DNA of 64,000 nucleotides from Bradyrhizobium lablabi. GTDB lineage: Bacteria > Pseudomonadota > Alphaproteobacteria > Rhizobiales > Xanthobacteraceae. Below, piece by piece: positions 27,536 through 36,060 of the stretch; the stretch's first letter is position 1, and every line of letters begins with the position of its first letter. The stretch spans positions 1-64,000 of the forward strand of contig NZ_JAFCLN010000009.1 in NCBI RefSeq assembly GCF_018129385.1. Direction: 5' to 3'. Both the position numbers and the translations under genes were made by a program. The notes below the pieces were generated by a model. The model did no database searches, was not told the DNA's origin, and saw nothing but the letters and a program-made list of their open reading frames with translations.

Positions 27536-28891
27536 ATGAAACTTTTTGATCTCAAGGAAGTCTCCCTCGACGCACCGCCGTCGAACGTTGCTCAGGCCAA
27601 TGAACAGTCCTTCCGGCTTTGGCCGAGAATACTCGGCGGATCGGCACTGGTCGTTCTCCTGGTGATCGGCTGCGGCGGATGGGCTGCGATCGCAAGGCTG
27701 GAGGGCGCCATTGTCGCCGCTGGTACCGTGAAGGTCGACCAGAACCTGAAGGAGGTCCAACATCGAGACGGTGGGATCGTGAAGTCGTTGTCCATCCGTC
27801 AGGGCGATCTCGTCAAGGAAGGGCAGATCCTCGCGACGCTCGACGACGTTCAAATCAAGGCAGAACTTCTGATCGTCAGGTCGCAGTTGGGCGAAGCCCT
27901 TGGCCGCCAAGCGCGTCTGATAGCGGAACGCGACAATCTTGCCTCGATAGAGTTTCCAGCCGACCTCGGACGCATATCGACCGCAGCGGACATCGTGGTC
28001 CGCGGGGAAAGCCGCCTGTTCACGGGCAATAAATTGGGGAGAGACAGCCAGAAAGAGCAACTCGAACTGAGCGTCAATCAAACCCTGGAGGAAATCAGGG
28101 GAATGGAGGCGCGGCTGGCTGCCAAAGAGGAAGAGATCAAGTTGGTCGGCGCCGAGCGCGACAAACTAGACGCTCTCTTCGAGAAAAAGATTGTCGAGTA
28201 CACTAGGGTCTATTCGGCGCACCGCGATTGGGCCAGAATTCTAGGCGAGCGCGGAGAGATTTCTGCGAGCATCGCTCGAGCAAAAGTGCGCGCCAGCGAA
28301 ATCAGGCTCCAAATCATCGCGGTAGATCAGAACGCGAGCACGGAAGCGCAGCGCGATCTTCGAACGGTCGATGCCCGCATCTCCGAACTAAGTGAACGAA
28401 AGTTGGCGATCGAGGATCGCTTGTCGCGCACGGAAATTCGGTCACCGGTTTCAGGCTACGTCAACGAACTTTTTGTTCATACGGTCGGTGGCGTCATTAC
28501 GCCCGCTGCAAAGATTGCGACAGTCGTTCCGCAAAACGCGGAACTCAAGTTTGAAATTCGAATTTCGCCAGCCGACATCGATCAGGTAAAGACAGGTCAA
28601 TCCGCCCGCGTTCGTCTTACCGCGTTTAACCGCAACACAACACCTGAGATGAAGGGTGCAGTCGTCATGGTTTCTCCCGCCTCGGCGCGTGATCCCACGA
28701 ATGGCCAGGAGCACTACATTGCATACATCAACCTGCTTCCGACGGAAGATGCGATCGCCAAGCTAAATGGCATCAAGCTGGTCCCCGGCATGCCGGCAGA
28801 AGTATTCGTGTCGACCCAGGAAAGAACAGTTGTCTCCTATCTGGCGAAGCCATTCACCGATCAGGTAAATCGAGCCTTCCGCGAGCGTTAG
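27536..28891 (+). CDS. HlyD-family type I secretion periplasmic adaptor
   Basis: This 451-residue membrane fusion protein has one N-terminal helix (about residues 27-48: ILGGSALVVLLVIGCGGWAA), a lipoyl-type beta segment starting AAGTVKVDQNLKEVQHRDGG, long coiled-coil hairpin helices (about 110-290), the closing half-motif RSPVSGYVNELFVHTVGGVI, and a beta-barrel toward the end. This is the HlyD/PrtE adaptor that joins the ABC exporter to an outer-membrane TolC-type channel. No TolC gene is in the window, so a shared channel elsewhere is likely. The start at ATG 27536 was chosen over an upstream TTG that overlaps the previous gene. Confidence 0.92.
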   Translation: MKLFDLKEVSLDAPPSNVAQANEQSFRLWPRILGGSALVVLLVIGCGGWAAIARLEGAIVAAGTVKVDQNLKEVQHRDGGIVKSLSIRQGDLVKEGQILATLDDVQIKAELLIVRSQLGEALGRQARLIAERDNLASIEFPADLGRISTAADIVVRGESRLFTGNKLGRDSQKEQLELSVNQTLEEIRGMEARLAAKEEEIKLVGAERDKLDALFEKKIVEYTRVYSAHRDWARILGERGEISASIARAKVRASEIRLQIIAVDQNASTEAQRDLRTVDARISELSERKLAIEDRLSRTEIRSPVSGYVNELFVHTVGGVITPAAKIATVVPQNAELKFEIRISPADIDQVKTGQSARVRLTAFNRNTTPEMKGAVVMVSPASARDPTNGQEHYIAYINLLPTEDAIAKLNGIKLVPGMPAEVFVSTQERTVVSYLAKPFTDQVNRAFRER

Positions 28892-28933
28892 AGATGTGAC
28901 TGTCGTCGAGCGTTAGAGATGGTGACTGCCGGT
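28882..28933. repeat. Short tandem duplication of the hlyD gene end
   Basis: The 25-base unit beginning CGAGCGTTAGAGATG, which contains the TAG stop of the HlyD gene, is repeated as a 27-base unit from 28907 with small differences. This looks like a local slippage duplication. Confidence 0.7.
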
Positions 28934-28952
28934 CGAGAGGGGGACGTTCGGC

Positions 28953-29249
28953 ATGCTTGGCTCAGTGCAAAGCGAAATTGAAGCTGCCGTTCCTGATGTA
29001 CATCTAGTTCAACTGACTATGCCTGAGTATGGTTTTGGTCAGACGCTGGATATAATGGTCGAATTTTTTCTAGAGCACGGCGAACAGCTGCGAGTAGGTT
29101 GGATGCTGAGGAATTCGGGCCGCGAAGCCCTGCTCTTGTTTTGCTTTCAGGATTCGGCGAATGCAGCCAAATTCGCGCAGCAGTTTCGGGGTGTGATCAT
29201 CGAGGAACCGTCCCACGATGCGGCCCCCTTCTTTCCATGGCTCTCTTGA
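28953..29249 (+). CDS. Hypothetical protein in the type I secretion cluster
   Basis: This 98-residue protein has no family I recognise. It starts at ATG 28953, about 8 bases after a GAGAGGGGGAC stretch that can serve as ribosome-binding site. The sequence is mixed and not strongly hydrophobic, with an acidic helix-like start and a Trp/Pro-rich end (PFFPWLS). Its place between the HlyD adaptor and a response regulator, all rightward, suggests it belongs to the same operon. Confidence 0.5.
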   Translation: MLGSVQSEIEAAVPDVHLVQLTMPEYGFGQTLDIMVEFFLEHGEQLRVGWMLRNSGREALLLFCFQDSANAAKFAQQFRGVIIEEPSHDAAPFFPWLS

Positions 29250-29384
29250 CCATCAGCCAAGTAGAAGGGCGTTCTTACTTCGCAGCGTTGCCACTTGGTC
29301 GGAATGGATACTCTGGAGCTGCGTTGAGATGCTCCGAGAGCGTTGCTTGGGTACGCCGAGTTAGGGGAAGGGCAGGGAAGGCTT

Positions 29385-30062
29385 ATGCGTGGTACCCGAC
29401 TGGTGATCGCAGATCGGCATCCGATCGTTCTGCAGGGATTGATGTCAGTATTCGCAGCGCAGCGCGACTTTAACATCGTCGCATGGTGCAACAGCGGAAC
29501 AAGCTGCCTTGAAGCAATCCGGAATTTGGCGCCTGATATCGCGCTTCTAGGAGATTCTTTTCCTGATGTGACGGCATCTGAAATTCTTGCGATTGCCGAC
29601 GACGAGAACTTTCCCATCCAGCTGGTTTTCTTCACAGCAGCCGTCGAAAACGGCGATCTGGCCGCAGCAATCGCGGCCGGTTCTTGCAATGTGATTTCGA
29701 AGTACGCGAACAACGAAACGCTGCTGCGATCCCTGAGGCTGGTGGCGGAGGGAGTCAGCTTACTGCCGGAGCCGTCGCCGGAATTGGCGCCAACGGGGAG
29801 GGAAGTAAACGTTGCCAAAATCGAAAACGTGCTGGCGTTGCTGACGGACCGCGAGCGCGAAATCATGCATCTGGTGGCCGAAGGGCTGTCGAACAAGGCG
29901 ATTGCGCGCCGGCTGAACATTTCCCAAGGCACCATCAAGGTACACCTTCATCACATATATCAGAAGCTTGAAATCCGGAATCGGACGGCGCTCGCGGCGC
30001 TCGCATGTCATAACGATACGGCGGTTTCAGCGCGCTTCCGGTCTTATCAGCGCCACGCATAA
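29385..30062 (+). CDS. LuxR-type response regulator with altered receiver
   Basis: This 225-residue protein has an N-terminal receiver-like domain and a C-terminal LuxR helix-turn-helix (LTDREREIMHLVAEGLSNKA, then ISQGTIKVHLHHIYQKLEIRNR). In the receiver, the acidic pocket reads ADRHP instead of ADDHP. Aligning APDIALLGDSFPD with the usual PDvvllDixMP puts Gly56 at the phospho-acceptor position, with Asp57 next to it. The Thr (FFTAA) and Lys (ISKYA) positions are kept. It may be phosphorylation-independent, or may use the shifted Asp. The start at 29385 is chosen for the GGGAAGG just upstream. It closes the secretion cluster and has no adjacent kinase of its own. Confidence 0.82.
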   Translation: MRGTRLVIADRHPIVLQGLMSVFAAQRDFNIVAWCNSGTSCLEAIRNLAPDIALLGDSFPDVTASEILAIADDENFPIQLVFFTAAVENGDLAAAIAAGSCNVISKYANNETLLRSLRLVAEGVSLLPEPSPELAPTGREVNVAKIENVLALLTDREREIMHLVAEGLSNKAIARRLNISQGTIKVHLHHIYQKLEIRNRTALAALACHNDTAVSARFRSYQRHA

Positions 30063-30417
30063 CGATTTTCAGTGCCTCGTCCTGCAAAGGTCGCTGCGGG
30101 GCTTTCGCCTCGTCCCAAGGGGCACGCATCCAAACGTCGCGCTCCTCTTCGGTCGCAAGGATGACTGGCATTGCTCTAGGATAAATCGGCTCCGCCACGG
30201 CATTCGCTAACGTGGTCAGAAAGCCGTAGACGTCGAGCGGGCCGGGAATTGGCTTAGACTTAGTACCCCGGTCGCCGCGGTACGCGGTCCAGATGCCGGC
30301 GAAGGCTGCTAGCGGCCGGTCATCGTTCAGCGCGAACCAGACGACGTCCTTTTTCTTCGTCTCAGGATTGGGCTCTGGTGCGTATTCCGCGAAGATCCGC
30401 TTGGCCCTCCCCAACAA
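29935..30417 (-). pseudogene. 5'-truncated SRAP (YedK/HMCES-type) protein fragment
   Basis: The minus-strand frame encodes the central and C-terminal part of an SOS-response-associated peptidase (SRAP) protein: FAEYAPEPNPETKKKD, PLAAFAGIWTAYRGDRGTKS and PRAMPVILATEEERDVWMRA are hallmark segments. SRAP proteins form a thiazolidine crosslink with abasic sites in single-stranded DNA through Cys2 at the N-terminus. That end (MCGR and the following 80 or so residues) is missing, replaced by an unrelated MLGRAKRI start, so the fragment cannot work. Its 3' end runs antisense into the upstream response regulator. It is probably a rearrangement scar. Confidence 0.75.
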
Positions 30418-30540
30418 TGGGCAAATGAATCAGCGGCGGCTTCGGCTGGCTCCAGGTCGAATGCAATCGATGCAAGACCCGAGCGAGCCTGCACGTTCTG
30501 CAACAGGCTCCCAAACCAATGCTTCTGCTCCCCAGGAATT

Positions 30541-30972
30541 CTACGCTGAGGCTGTTGATCTTTTGGAAAGCGCAAGCTGCAGTGCGGCGTGGGTGGTATC
30601 GCCAGCCCAGCCGTCAGCCACAAGCTCGTGGGCCTTTTGAAACTGCAACACGGAATCTTTCGTCATTGGCCCGTACTCACCATCGACATCGAGCGGTGGG
30701 GTGGCACCGAGGACATTTAGCGCGGTTTGAAGCCACTTTATCCTGATTGGATCAAACATCGTTGAGGCGGCTGCGGCCGGCGCAAACTTCTCATCAATTT
30801 CCGGAAATTTCTGTTTCCCGATCTCCTTCAATAAGGGCAGGAGATCACCCGCGTTTTCCTCCACGGCTTTAACGATCGGCGTTCCAATTCGCATCGCCTC
30901 CTGAATTTGTGGCGCAACGTTAATCGCTCGGAAGACGATTGGTAATAGTTTGATTAGCAGAGTCATTTCCAT
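30541..30972 (-). CDS. Peptidoglycan-binding domain protein
   Basis: This 143-residue protein has an N-terminal helical segment (LLIKLLPIVFRAINVAPQIQ) and a C-terminal PG_binding_1 domain (about residues 75-135: IKWLQTALNVLGATPPLDVD, GEYGPMTKDSVLQFQKAHEL, ADGWAGDTT). No cleavable signal is clear. It lies 78 bp downstream of the large peptidoglycan hydrolase gene on the same strand, so the two are probably co-transcribed. It may be an accessory cell-wall-binding factor. Confidence 0.75.
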   Translation of the reverse strand: MEMTLLIKLLPIVFRAINVAPQIQEAMRIGTPIVKAVEENAGDLLPLLKEIGKQKFPEIDEKFAPAAAASTMFDPIRIKWLQTALNVLGATPPLDVDGEYGPMTKDSVLQFQKAHELVADGWAGDTTHAALQLALSKRSTASA

Positions 30973-31050
30973 GGAATCCTCCGTTCGTCAGTAATCGGAA
31001 TTGCACCGCAGACGACGGCCTCATCGTCGCATGGGAGCGTCACTTGGTGC

Positions 31051-33213
31051 TCACGACTCCTTAGCCGAAACCCGTCCATCCGATTCCATCAGCGGCAGCG
31101 ACTCGACGCTGGACTTGGACGGTACCGGCACGCCAACAGGCCAGCGGAAGCTTAGCGGCCGTTTGGCTGGAAATGGAATGACGCTTACGGCGTCACTCTG
31201 GTTGCCACCCAGGCACATCAGGTTGCCTTGCTTATCTCGCCCGACCACGATCGCGATGTGGCCGCCGCCATCGCGTTTCATCGGCGCAAAAGCGCCGACA
31301 GCCGGACCAGGAAGCTTCTGCCCCCACTTGTCCCAATCGAGGGCCCACAGGGTCTCGGTGCCTTTGATGCCCACCTTGGTCAGCACCATGTTCGCAAAAA
31401 GCGCGCACCACGGGATTTCGTCATGCTTGTACGCCTCGGCGATCGCGCCACCCTCGTCTCTTGCCCATTTGAGGATATCAGGATTTTCGGCCGCCCCGCG
31501 GCCCTCCCGTAGGTTCCGCCATTTCAGACCTTCGATCACCCAGAGCGGCCGCGTGTCGGTGCCGGGTAGATTCAGAGATGGCTGCGCGTCGTTCGAGGGC
31601 TGCAGCGGACGCGGCGCTCCAGTCACGGCCCCGTCGATCGCTTGCGCAGTCTCGGCCCCGACCTCTCCGTCAACCTCGAGGCCCCGTTGCTGCTGGAAAT
31701 CTGTCACGGCGGCTTCGGTGGCGCCACCGAAATAGCCGGTCCCGGTCAGGGGGTAGCCGAGTTTTGCTAGCGCGAGCTGAAGTGCAGTCACAACAGATCC
31801 CTGATCGCCTAGGCCGAGAACACCGTCTCCGAGCAGATCCGCCAGCGAGCCGGCGGCGGGTTGCGCCGGCTGTGACCTCATAGTCGGGCTGTCGGCTACT
31901 GGCGGAGCCCGATCCTGATCGGCCCGAGGCCGAGGCGCGGCGGAGCGCGAGAGCGCATCAAGCGCACGGTCGATGGCGGTGGCGACCTCCGGTCCCACCT
32001 CGCCGTCGACCTCGAGGGCACGACGGGTCTGGAAATCCCGCACGGCCTGCTCGGTCGCCGGGCCGTAATTGCCGGTGCCCTTGAGCGGATAGCCCAGCCG
32101 GGCGAGCCGAAGCTGAACGGCCTGTACGATAGGGCCTGCATCTCCAACGCGCAGAATCTGATCTCCGACAAGCCCGGCAATCGCAGAGGCGGAAGCGGCG
32201 GTTGGCGAACTCCGCTCCGCAAGTGCGCGATCGATCGCTTGCGCGGTCTCCTTCCCGATCTCGCCATCCGCCCCGAGGCCGTGAGCCTGCTGGAAATCCT
32301 TTACCGCACTCAGCGTCCTGGCGGCAAAGCTGCCACTTCCGCGCAAGGGATAACCGAGCCTGGCGAGCGCCAGTTGCACTGTACGCACAAGTGGGCCCTC
32401 GTCGCCGAGGCGAAGGATTTGCTCGCCCAGCAGGTCGGCAAGCGCACATTGGAGACCTGGCTCTTGGGAGCCCGCCTCCGGTCGAGGCTTGCCTGTCGCT
32501 GATGTCTTCGTCAGTTCGGTTGCGGCCTTTTTACGCGTCCTGAACTTGATATCATCGACCAGCGGTCGGACCTTCGCAAACCAAGTGGTGCGGTCCTGCA
32601 TGCCGTTGGGGATCGTCTTCGACCTGGGGCTGCCGCAGTTGATGGCGCGCGAGATCGCCAGGATGTCGTTGTTGTCGGCGTACACATTCAGCCCCGCTTC
32701 AGACCATTCCGCGAGTGCGGGTTTCAGGGCGTGCCGGGCCGAAAAGACCAGATCCGGCTTCTTCTCGAAATCGACGCCGCAGAGTAGGCCCATACGGCGG
32801 TAGTTGGCGCGGCCGGTGGTCTGCATGAGGCCGGCGCCGCGGTATTTGAAGCCGTCGCCTGGATCCTTGTTGCCGAGTTCCTGCGCTTTCCGCGCATTGC
32901 CGAGGCCATAAACGCGTTCAGCGATCGCCTGCTCGTCACGGGCGAGGCTCTGCGCCTCGGCTGGCGTGATCGCCGCGGAGTGCCTGCCAACGCCAAAGAT
33001 TTCGAGGAGCCGCTCCGTCCTATACTTCATGCTCTCGCGCTCGAGCGTCAAACCGCCGGATTCGTGCAGGATTTGCGCAAGGAAATGCGCGAGGCGATCG
33101 GGGGTGATGATCTGGTGCCGTTGTAGCAACGAGTTCCCGCGCTCGAACGCGGCCAAGTATTTCGGGCTCGCTTTCGGTGCCACTTGCCGCAGAATATCGA
33201 CCACACGAGCCAT
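31051..33213 (-). CDS. Modular peptidoglycan hydrolase: GH19, three PG-binding domains, TIGR02594-type C-terminus
   Basis: This 720-residue protein begins with a GH19 lysozyme/chitinase-like domain (residues 1-230). HESGGLTLERES carries the likely catalytic Glu51 and a second acidic residue near 60, and FKYRGAGLMQTTGRANYRRM is the substrate-binding core. Three PG_binding_1 repeats follow at about 255-330, 345-420 and 450-525, each with LxLGDxGxxVxxxQ and a LGYPLxGxGxF core. The C-terminal part (about 570-710; DEIPWCALFANMVL, Cys then GGHIAIVVGRD, His) resembles the TIGR02594 NlpC/P60-like group, a possible cysteine amidase. Two lytic modules on one chain resemble phage endolysins or secreted bacteriolytic effectors. 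No signal peptide is seen, so the export route is unknown. Confidence 0.85.
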   Translation of the reverse strand: MARVVDILRQVAPKASPKYLAAFERGNSLLQRHQIITPDRLAHFLAQILHESGGLTLERESMKYRTERLLEIFGVGRHSAAITPAEAQSLARDEQAIAERVYGLGNARKAQELGNKDPGDGFKYRGAGLMQTTGRANYRRMGLLCGVDFEKKPDLVFSARHALKPALAEWSEAGLNVYADNNDILAISRAINCGSPRSKTIPNGMQDRTTWFAKVRPLVDDIKFRTRKKAATELTKTSATGKPRPEAGSQEPGLQCALADLLGEQILRLGDEGPLVRTVQLALARLGYPLRGSGSFAARTLSAVKDFQQAHGLGADGEIGKETAQAIDRALAERSSPTAASASAIAGLVGDQILRVGDAGPIVQAVQLRLARLGYPLKGTGNYGPATEQAVRDFQTRRALEVDGEVGPEVATAIDRALDALSRSAAPRPRADQDRAPPVADSPTMRSQPAQPAAGSLADLLGDGVLGLGDQGSVVTALQLALAKLGYPLTGTGYFGGATEAAVTDFQQQRGLEVDGEVGAETAQAIDGAVTGAPRPLQPSNDAQPSLNLPGTDTRPLWVIEGLKWRNLREGRGAAENPDILKWARDEGGAIAEAYKHDEIPWCALFANMVLTKVGIKGTETLWALDWDKWGQKLPGPAVGAFAPMKRDGGGHIAIVVGRDKQGNLMCLGGNQSDAVSVIPFPAKRPLSFRWPVGVPVPSKSSVESLPLMESDGRVSAKES

Positions 33214-33465
33214 GAGAAGTCTCCCGGCCTGCGTTTGCTCCTTTTCTATTTTAGGTTGGTGCGATCCATCTTCGTATGAAAGAGATCACAAATAAGATTC
33301 TCGCTTGAGCTGTCGCGGACGTCGGGAAGTGGCGCGTCGCGTCGTGACGTTGTTTCAGATTGATCAGAGCAGCTTCGCGCGGCGTGGTACAGAATCCCGA
33401 GAATACCCTCTGTAAGGAAATCTGAATGGGAGGCGTGCCGAAATCACCAACAGAACCGGCCGTCC

Positions 33466-33544
33466 GGAGGGTGGCCGCCGCATGCGACAGGCTAGTATGG
33501 GTTATGCGGGAGAAGGTTCGATCCCAGTTCCTCTCCCTCCGCCA
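33466..33544 (+). other. tRNA-Ser-like relic
   Basis: The 5' end GGAGGGTGGCCG resembles a serine tRNA start and can pair with CCCTCC in the 3' end CTCTCCCTCCGCCA. GGTTCGATCCC before it looks like a T-loop. The intervening anticodon and T stems do not form properly, and no serine anticodon loop can be placed. It is either a decayed tRNA or attachment-site relic, or a chance resemblance. Confidence 0.35.
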
Positions 33545-33823
33545 TTTGCGCGATTTTGCACGCCAAACGACGATTTCGTGCGCTTGGGTTCGTTACATTG
33601 CTGCAGCATTGGTGTGATCGCTCGGCAGGCTGCGCGACCTGGCGCCCGCCTCCCCGCCCTGCAAATTTGCGGTTCGCTTGCTCTCGTTTCCGCCTTCGGT
33701 AGCGAAGCGTAATTCATCTGTCGGTCGGCAATCTTCATTGCCTCCGCGAAACGCCGGTGGCCGTTCGACATTTTCGCTTTCTGCCGCGGGAGGCATACCT
33801 ACTTTGGTGCCGACTCGCTTTCG

Positions 33824-33998
33824 TTGTCGTCATCCGACGCGGGCGAAATTCCGCGCGAACTGGTTTCAGGCTCTGCCAGCGGTGCGCTCAAGCCGTTTCC
33901 GATCAAGCCGGATGCGATCTACACGCTGGAGCGCGCGGCCCAAGCCCATATCGCGTGCTCGGATCCGCGTGTGATCGTCTCGTCTTCCAGCCGTACCA
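33824..33998 (+). pseudogene. C-terminal fragment of a zinc-type alcohol dehydrogenase/quinone oxidoreductase
   Basis: The frame reads GALKPFPIKPDAIYTLERAA then QAHIA, and ends near DPRVIV, which matches the C-terminal LKPLPI-xPLxDAAxAHR-RVVL pattern of MDR-superfamily quinone oxidoreductases. Nothing of the Rossmann domain is present upstream, so it is a fragment. It is supporting evidence for decay in this region. Confidence 0.45.
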
Positions 33999-34071
33999 GT
34001 GAACGCCATGCATGTCGTTGCGTCTGCCGGCGATTGCCGCCGAACTCCATCGACCAACCTAACCTTCTGGC

Positions 34072-34452
34072 TCAGCGTGTGCCGCGCACGAACGCGAAGC
34101 GGCCGAGCGATGCGCCGCGCGCCTGACCGGGTATGTCGCAGGGAGCAGGCTGCGGCGCGAACCCGCAGTCGGAACGGACAGGTGCCCGCGGAGTTTCGGA
34201 TGTTGTACGGACTGTTGTGTCCGCGCTTTCCAACAGCCTGCTCAGCAGCGTGCGCAGTCGCCGGTTCTCGGACTGTAATTCCTTCATGGCCAAGAGCGCC
34301 GGTGGCGTCAGGCTGCCGTAGCGCTTGCGCCAGCGATAAAACGTCCGTTCGGAAATGTGGGCTGTCCGGCAGATTTCCGGTATTGAAATACCGGCTTCGG
34401 CCTCGTGCAACAGATACAGGATCTCGGTGTCGGTGTGCTGCGAGTGGCGCAT
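34072..34452 (-). CDS. IS3-family OrfA-like helix-turn-helix protein, C-terminus atypical
   Basis: This 126-residue frame has an N-terminal transposase HTH of the IS3/IS407 OrfA type: DTEILYLLHEAEAGISIPEI, then ISERTFYRWRKRYG, and a leucine-zipper-like ENRRLRTLLSRLL near residues 62-74. After residue 75 the sequence no longer follows OrfA and is rich in Thr, Pro and Arg. No OrfB catalytic (DDE) frame is nearby. It is most likely an IS remnant. Confidence 0.6.
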   Translation of the reverse strand: MRHSQHTDTEILYLLHEAEAGISIPEICRTAHISERTFYRWRKRYGSLTPPALLAMKELQSENRRLRTLLSRLLESADTTVRTTSETPRAPVRSDCGFAPQPAPCDIPGQARGASLGRFAFVRGTR

Positions 34453-34751
34453 GGGCTCACGCTTTCATCGTTGCGTAGCTGCAGAACGAAAACCGCCCGC
34501 CCGGCGCAACACGCCTGTGCAGTCACCTGCGGCGATTATCATTCGCGGCGTCGACCGTATCGAGTGCGACGCCGTGATGATGCCGAAAAGACTACAGCGA
34601 AACGCCGGCGATCCAAAATGGCAAAATTGACATCAAGCGTGTCGGAGAAGCACTTTTGCTGACTGATTAAGCAGCGTTGCAGGTTATTTGGAGTTGCCGC
34701 TTCGTCGCCCGCGGCAAACACTCGCGCCACTTCCACTACAGAGGTTGGCAC

Positions 34752-36002
34752 ATGAGCAGATTTACGCGGCGTTCGTTTCTTCAGACCACCGGACTTGCAG
34801 CGGCAGCGCTGACGTCGCCGCTGGGCGCGCCTTCGATCATCCGCTCCGCACAGGCCGCCGGCACTGTGAAGCTTGGTTGTCTGTTCTCCTCATCCGGTAC
34901 GATGGCGAATATCGAAGGTCGGCTCAATCACGTCGTGCGCATGGCCGCCGACGAGATCAACGCCAAGGGCGGCGTCAACGGCCGCACCATCGAAGTTGCG
35001 GTGTCCGATCCCGCCTCGGACTGGCCACTCTATGCGCAAATCGGCAAACAGATGCTGGAGCAGGACAAGGTTGCGGCGCTGTTCGGCTGCTGGACCTCGG
35101 TTTCGCGCAAGTCGGTGCTGCCGGTGGTCGAGCAGGCCAATGGGCTGCTGTTCTATCCGTTGCACTTCGAGGGCGACGAGAATTCCAAGAACGTCGTCTA
35201 CGTCAACTCGCCGCCAGCCAGTTCCGTGCTGCCCGCGGTCGACTACCTGATGAGCGAGGACGGTGTCAGCGCCAAGCGGTTCTTCATGCTCGGCTCGGAC
35301 TACGTCTGGCCGCGGACCATCAACAAGCAACTCAAGGGGTATTGGAAGTCGAAGGGTATCCCGGAGAGCGCGTGGAAGGAGGAATACGTCCCGCTCGGCT
35401 TCTCCAACTTCCAGACGCTGGTCAATCAGATCCGCGCTTTCGCCGATCAGGGCGGCGGCAAGCCGATCGTGGTGCTGACGGTGGTCGGCTCGTCGATCCC
35501 GGACTTTCTGCGCGAGTTCGCCAATCAGGGCATCAAGGCGACCGACGTGCCGGTGCTTGGCCTCGACATGGTGGAAGCCGATCTCGAAGGCCTCAACACC
35601 GAGCCGCTGGTTGGCCACCTCAACTGCTGGGCGTATCTGCAGAACGCCAAGGGCGCCGCCAACGCCAAATTCCTCAAGCAGTGGGCGGACTACGTCAAGA
35701 CGAAGAACGTGCCGTTCAAGGCCGACGTTGCGATCGATCCGATGGTCTCGGCCTACGACGCCGTGCATCTGTGGGCTATGGCGGCTGCCAAGGCCAATTC
35801 GTTCGACGTGCCGGAGGTGCGAAAGGCGTTCGCAGGGCTCAGCTTCGATTGTCCGTCCGGCTACAAGATCCAGATGACCGGCGAGAATAACTACGCGTCG
35901 CGCGGCGTGTTCATCGGCTCGGTCAACGAGAAGCAGGGCTTCGACGTGCTGTGGCAGTCGAAGGATGCACCGAAGCCGGTGCCGTTCAGCCCATACAGCT
36001 GA
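34752..36002 (+). CDS. urtA: Urea/short-chain amide ABC transporter substrate-binding protein
   Basis: This 416-residue periplasmic binding protein of the UrtA/FmdD type begins with a twin-arginine signal (SRFTRRSFLQTTG, cleavage near AQA at residue 36). The mature part starts VKLGCLFSSSGTMANIEGRL, then LFGCWTSVSRKSVLPVVEQ and HFEGDENSKNVVY, segments characteristic of urea-binding UrtA. The start at ATG 34752 places the Tat motif at the N-terminus; a longer frame upstream lacks it. It heads a tight rightward operon with two permeases, two ATPases and an amidase. That gene order suggests uptake of urea, formamide or acetamide as nitrogen source. Confidence 0.9.
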   Translation: MSRFTRRSFLQTTGLAAAALTSPLGAPSIIRSAQAAGTVKLGCLFSSSGTMANIEGRLNHVVRMAADEINAKGGVNGRTIEVAVSDPASDWPLYAQIGKQMLEQDKVAALFGCWTSVSRKSVLPVVEQANGLLFYPLHFEGDENSKNVVYVNSPPASSVLPAVDYLMSEDGVSAKRFFMLGSDYVWPRTINKQLKGYWKSKGIPESAWKEEYVPLGFSNFQTLVNQIRAFADQGGGKPIVVLTVVGSSIPDFLREFANQGIKATDVPVLGLDMVEADLEGLNTEPLVGHLNCWAYLQNAKGAANAKFLKQWADYVKTKNVPFKADVAIDPMVSAYDAVHLWAMAAAKANSFDVPEVRKAFAGLSFDCPSGYKIQMTGENNYASRGVFIGSVNEKQGFDVLWQSKDAPKPVPFSPYS

Positions 36003-36060
36003 CGATGCCGTGGATGAGCGACTGTCGGCAGGGATCAGGCCGGCAGAATCGGCGGACTTG

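Larger units (their letters stand above)
33214..34071. other. Gene-poor decayed region
   Basis: About 860 bp without an intact gene. It holds a tRNA-like relic at 33466-33544 and a fragment of a zinc-type alcohol dehydrogenase at about 33824-33998, both listed separately. The rest shows only short frames without recognisable motifs. The mixture of broken pieces suggests repeated insertion and deletion. Confidence 0.55.

Noticed and set aside
34600..34751. A sigma-54-like promoter for the urea/amide operon (TGGC followed by TTGAC)
   Set aside because: The GG and GC elements are not at the required spacing, so no sigma-54 site is claimed.
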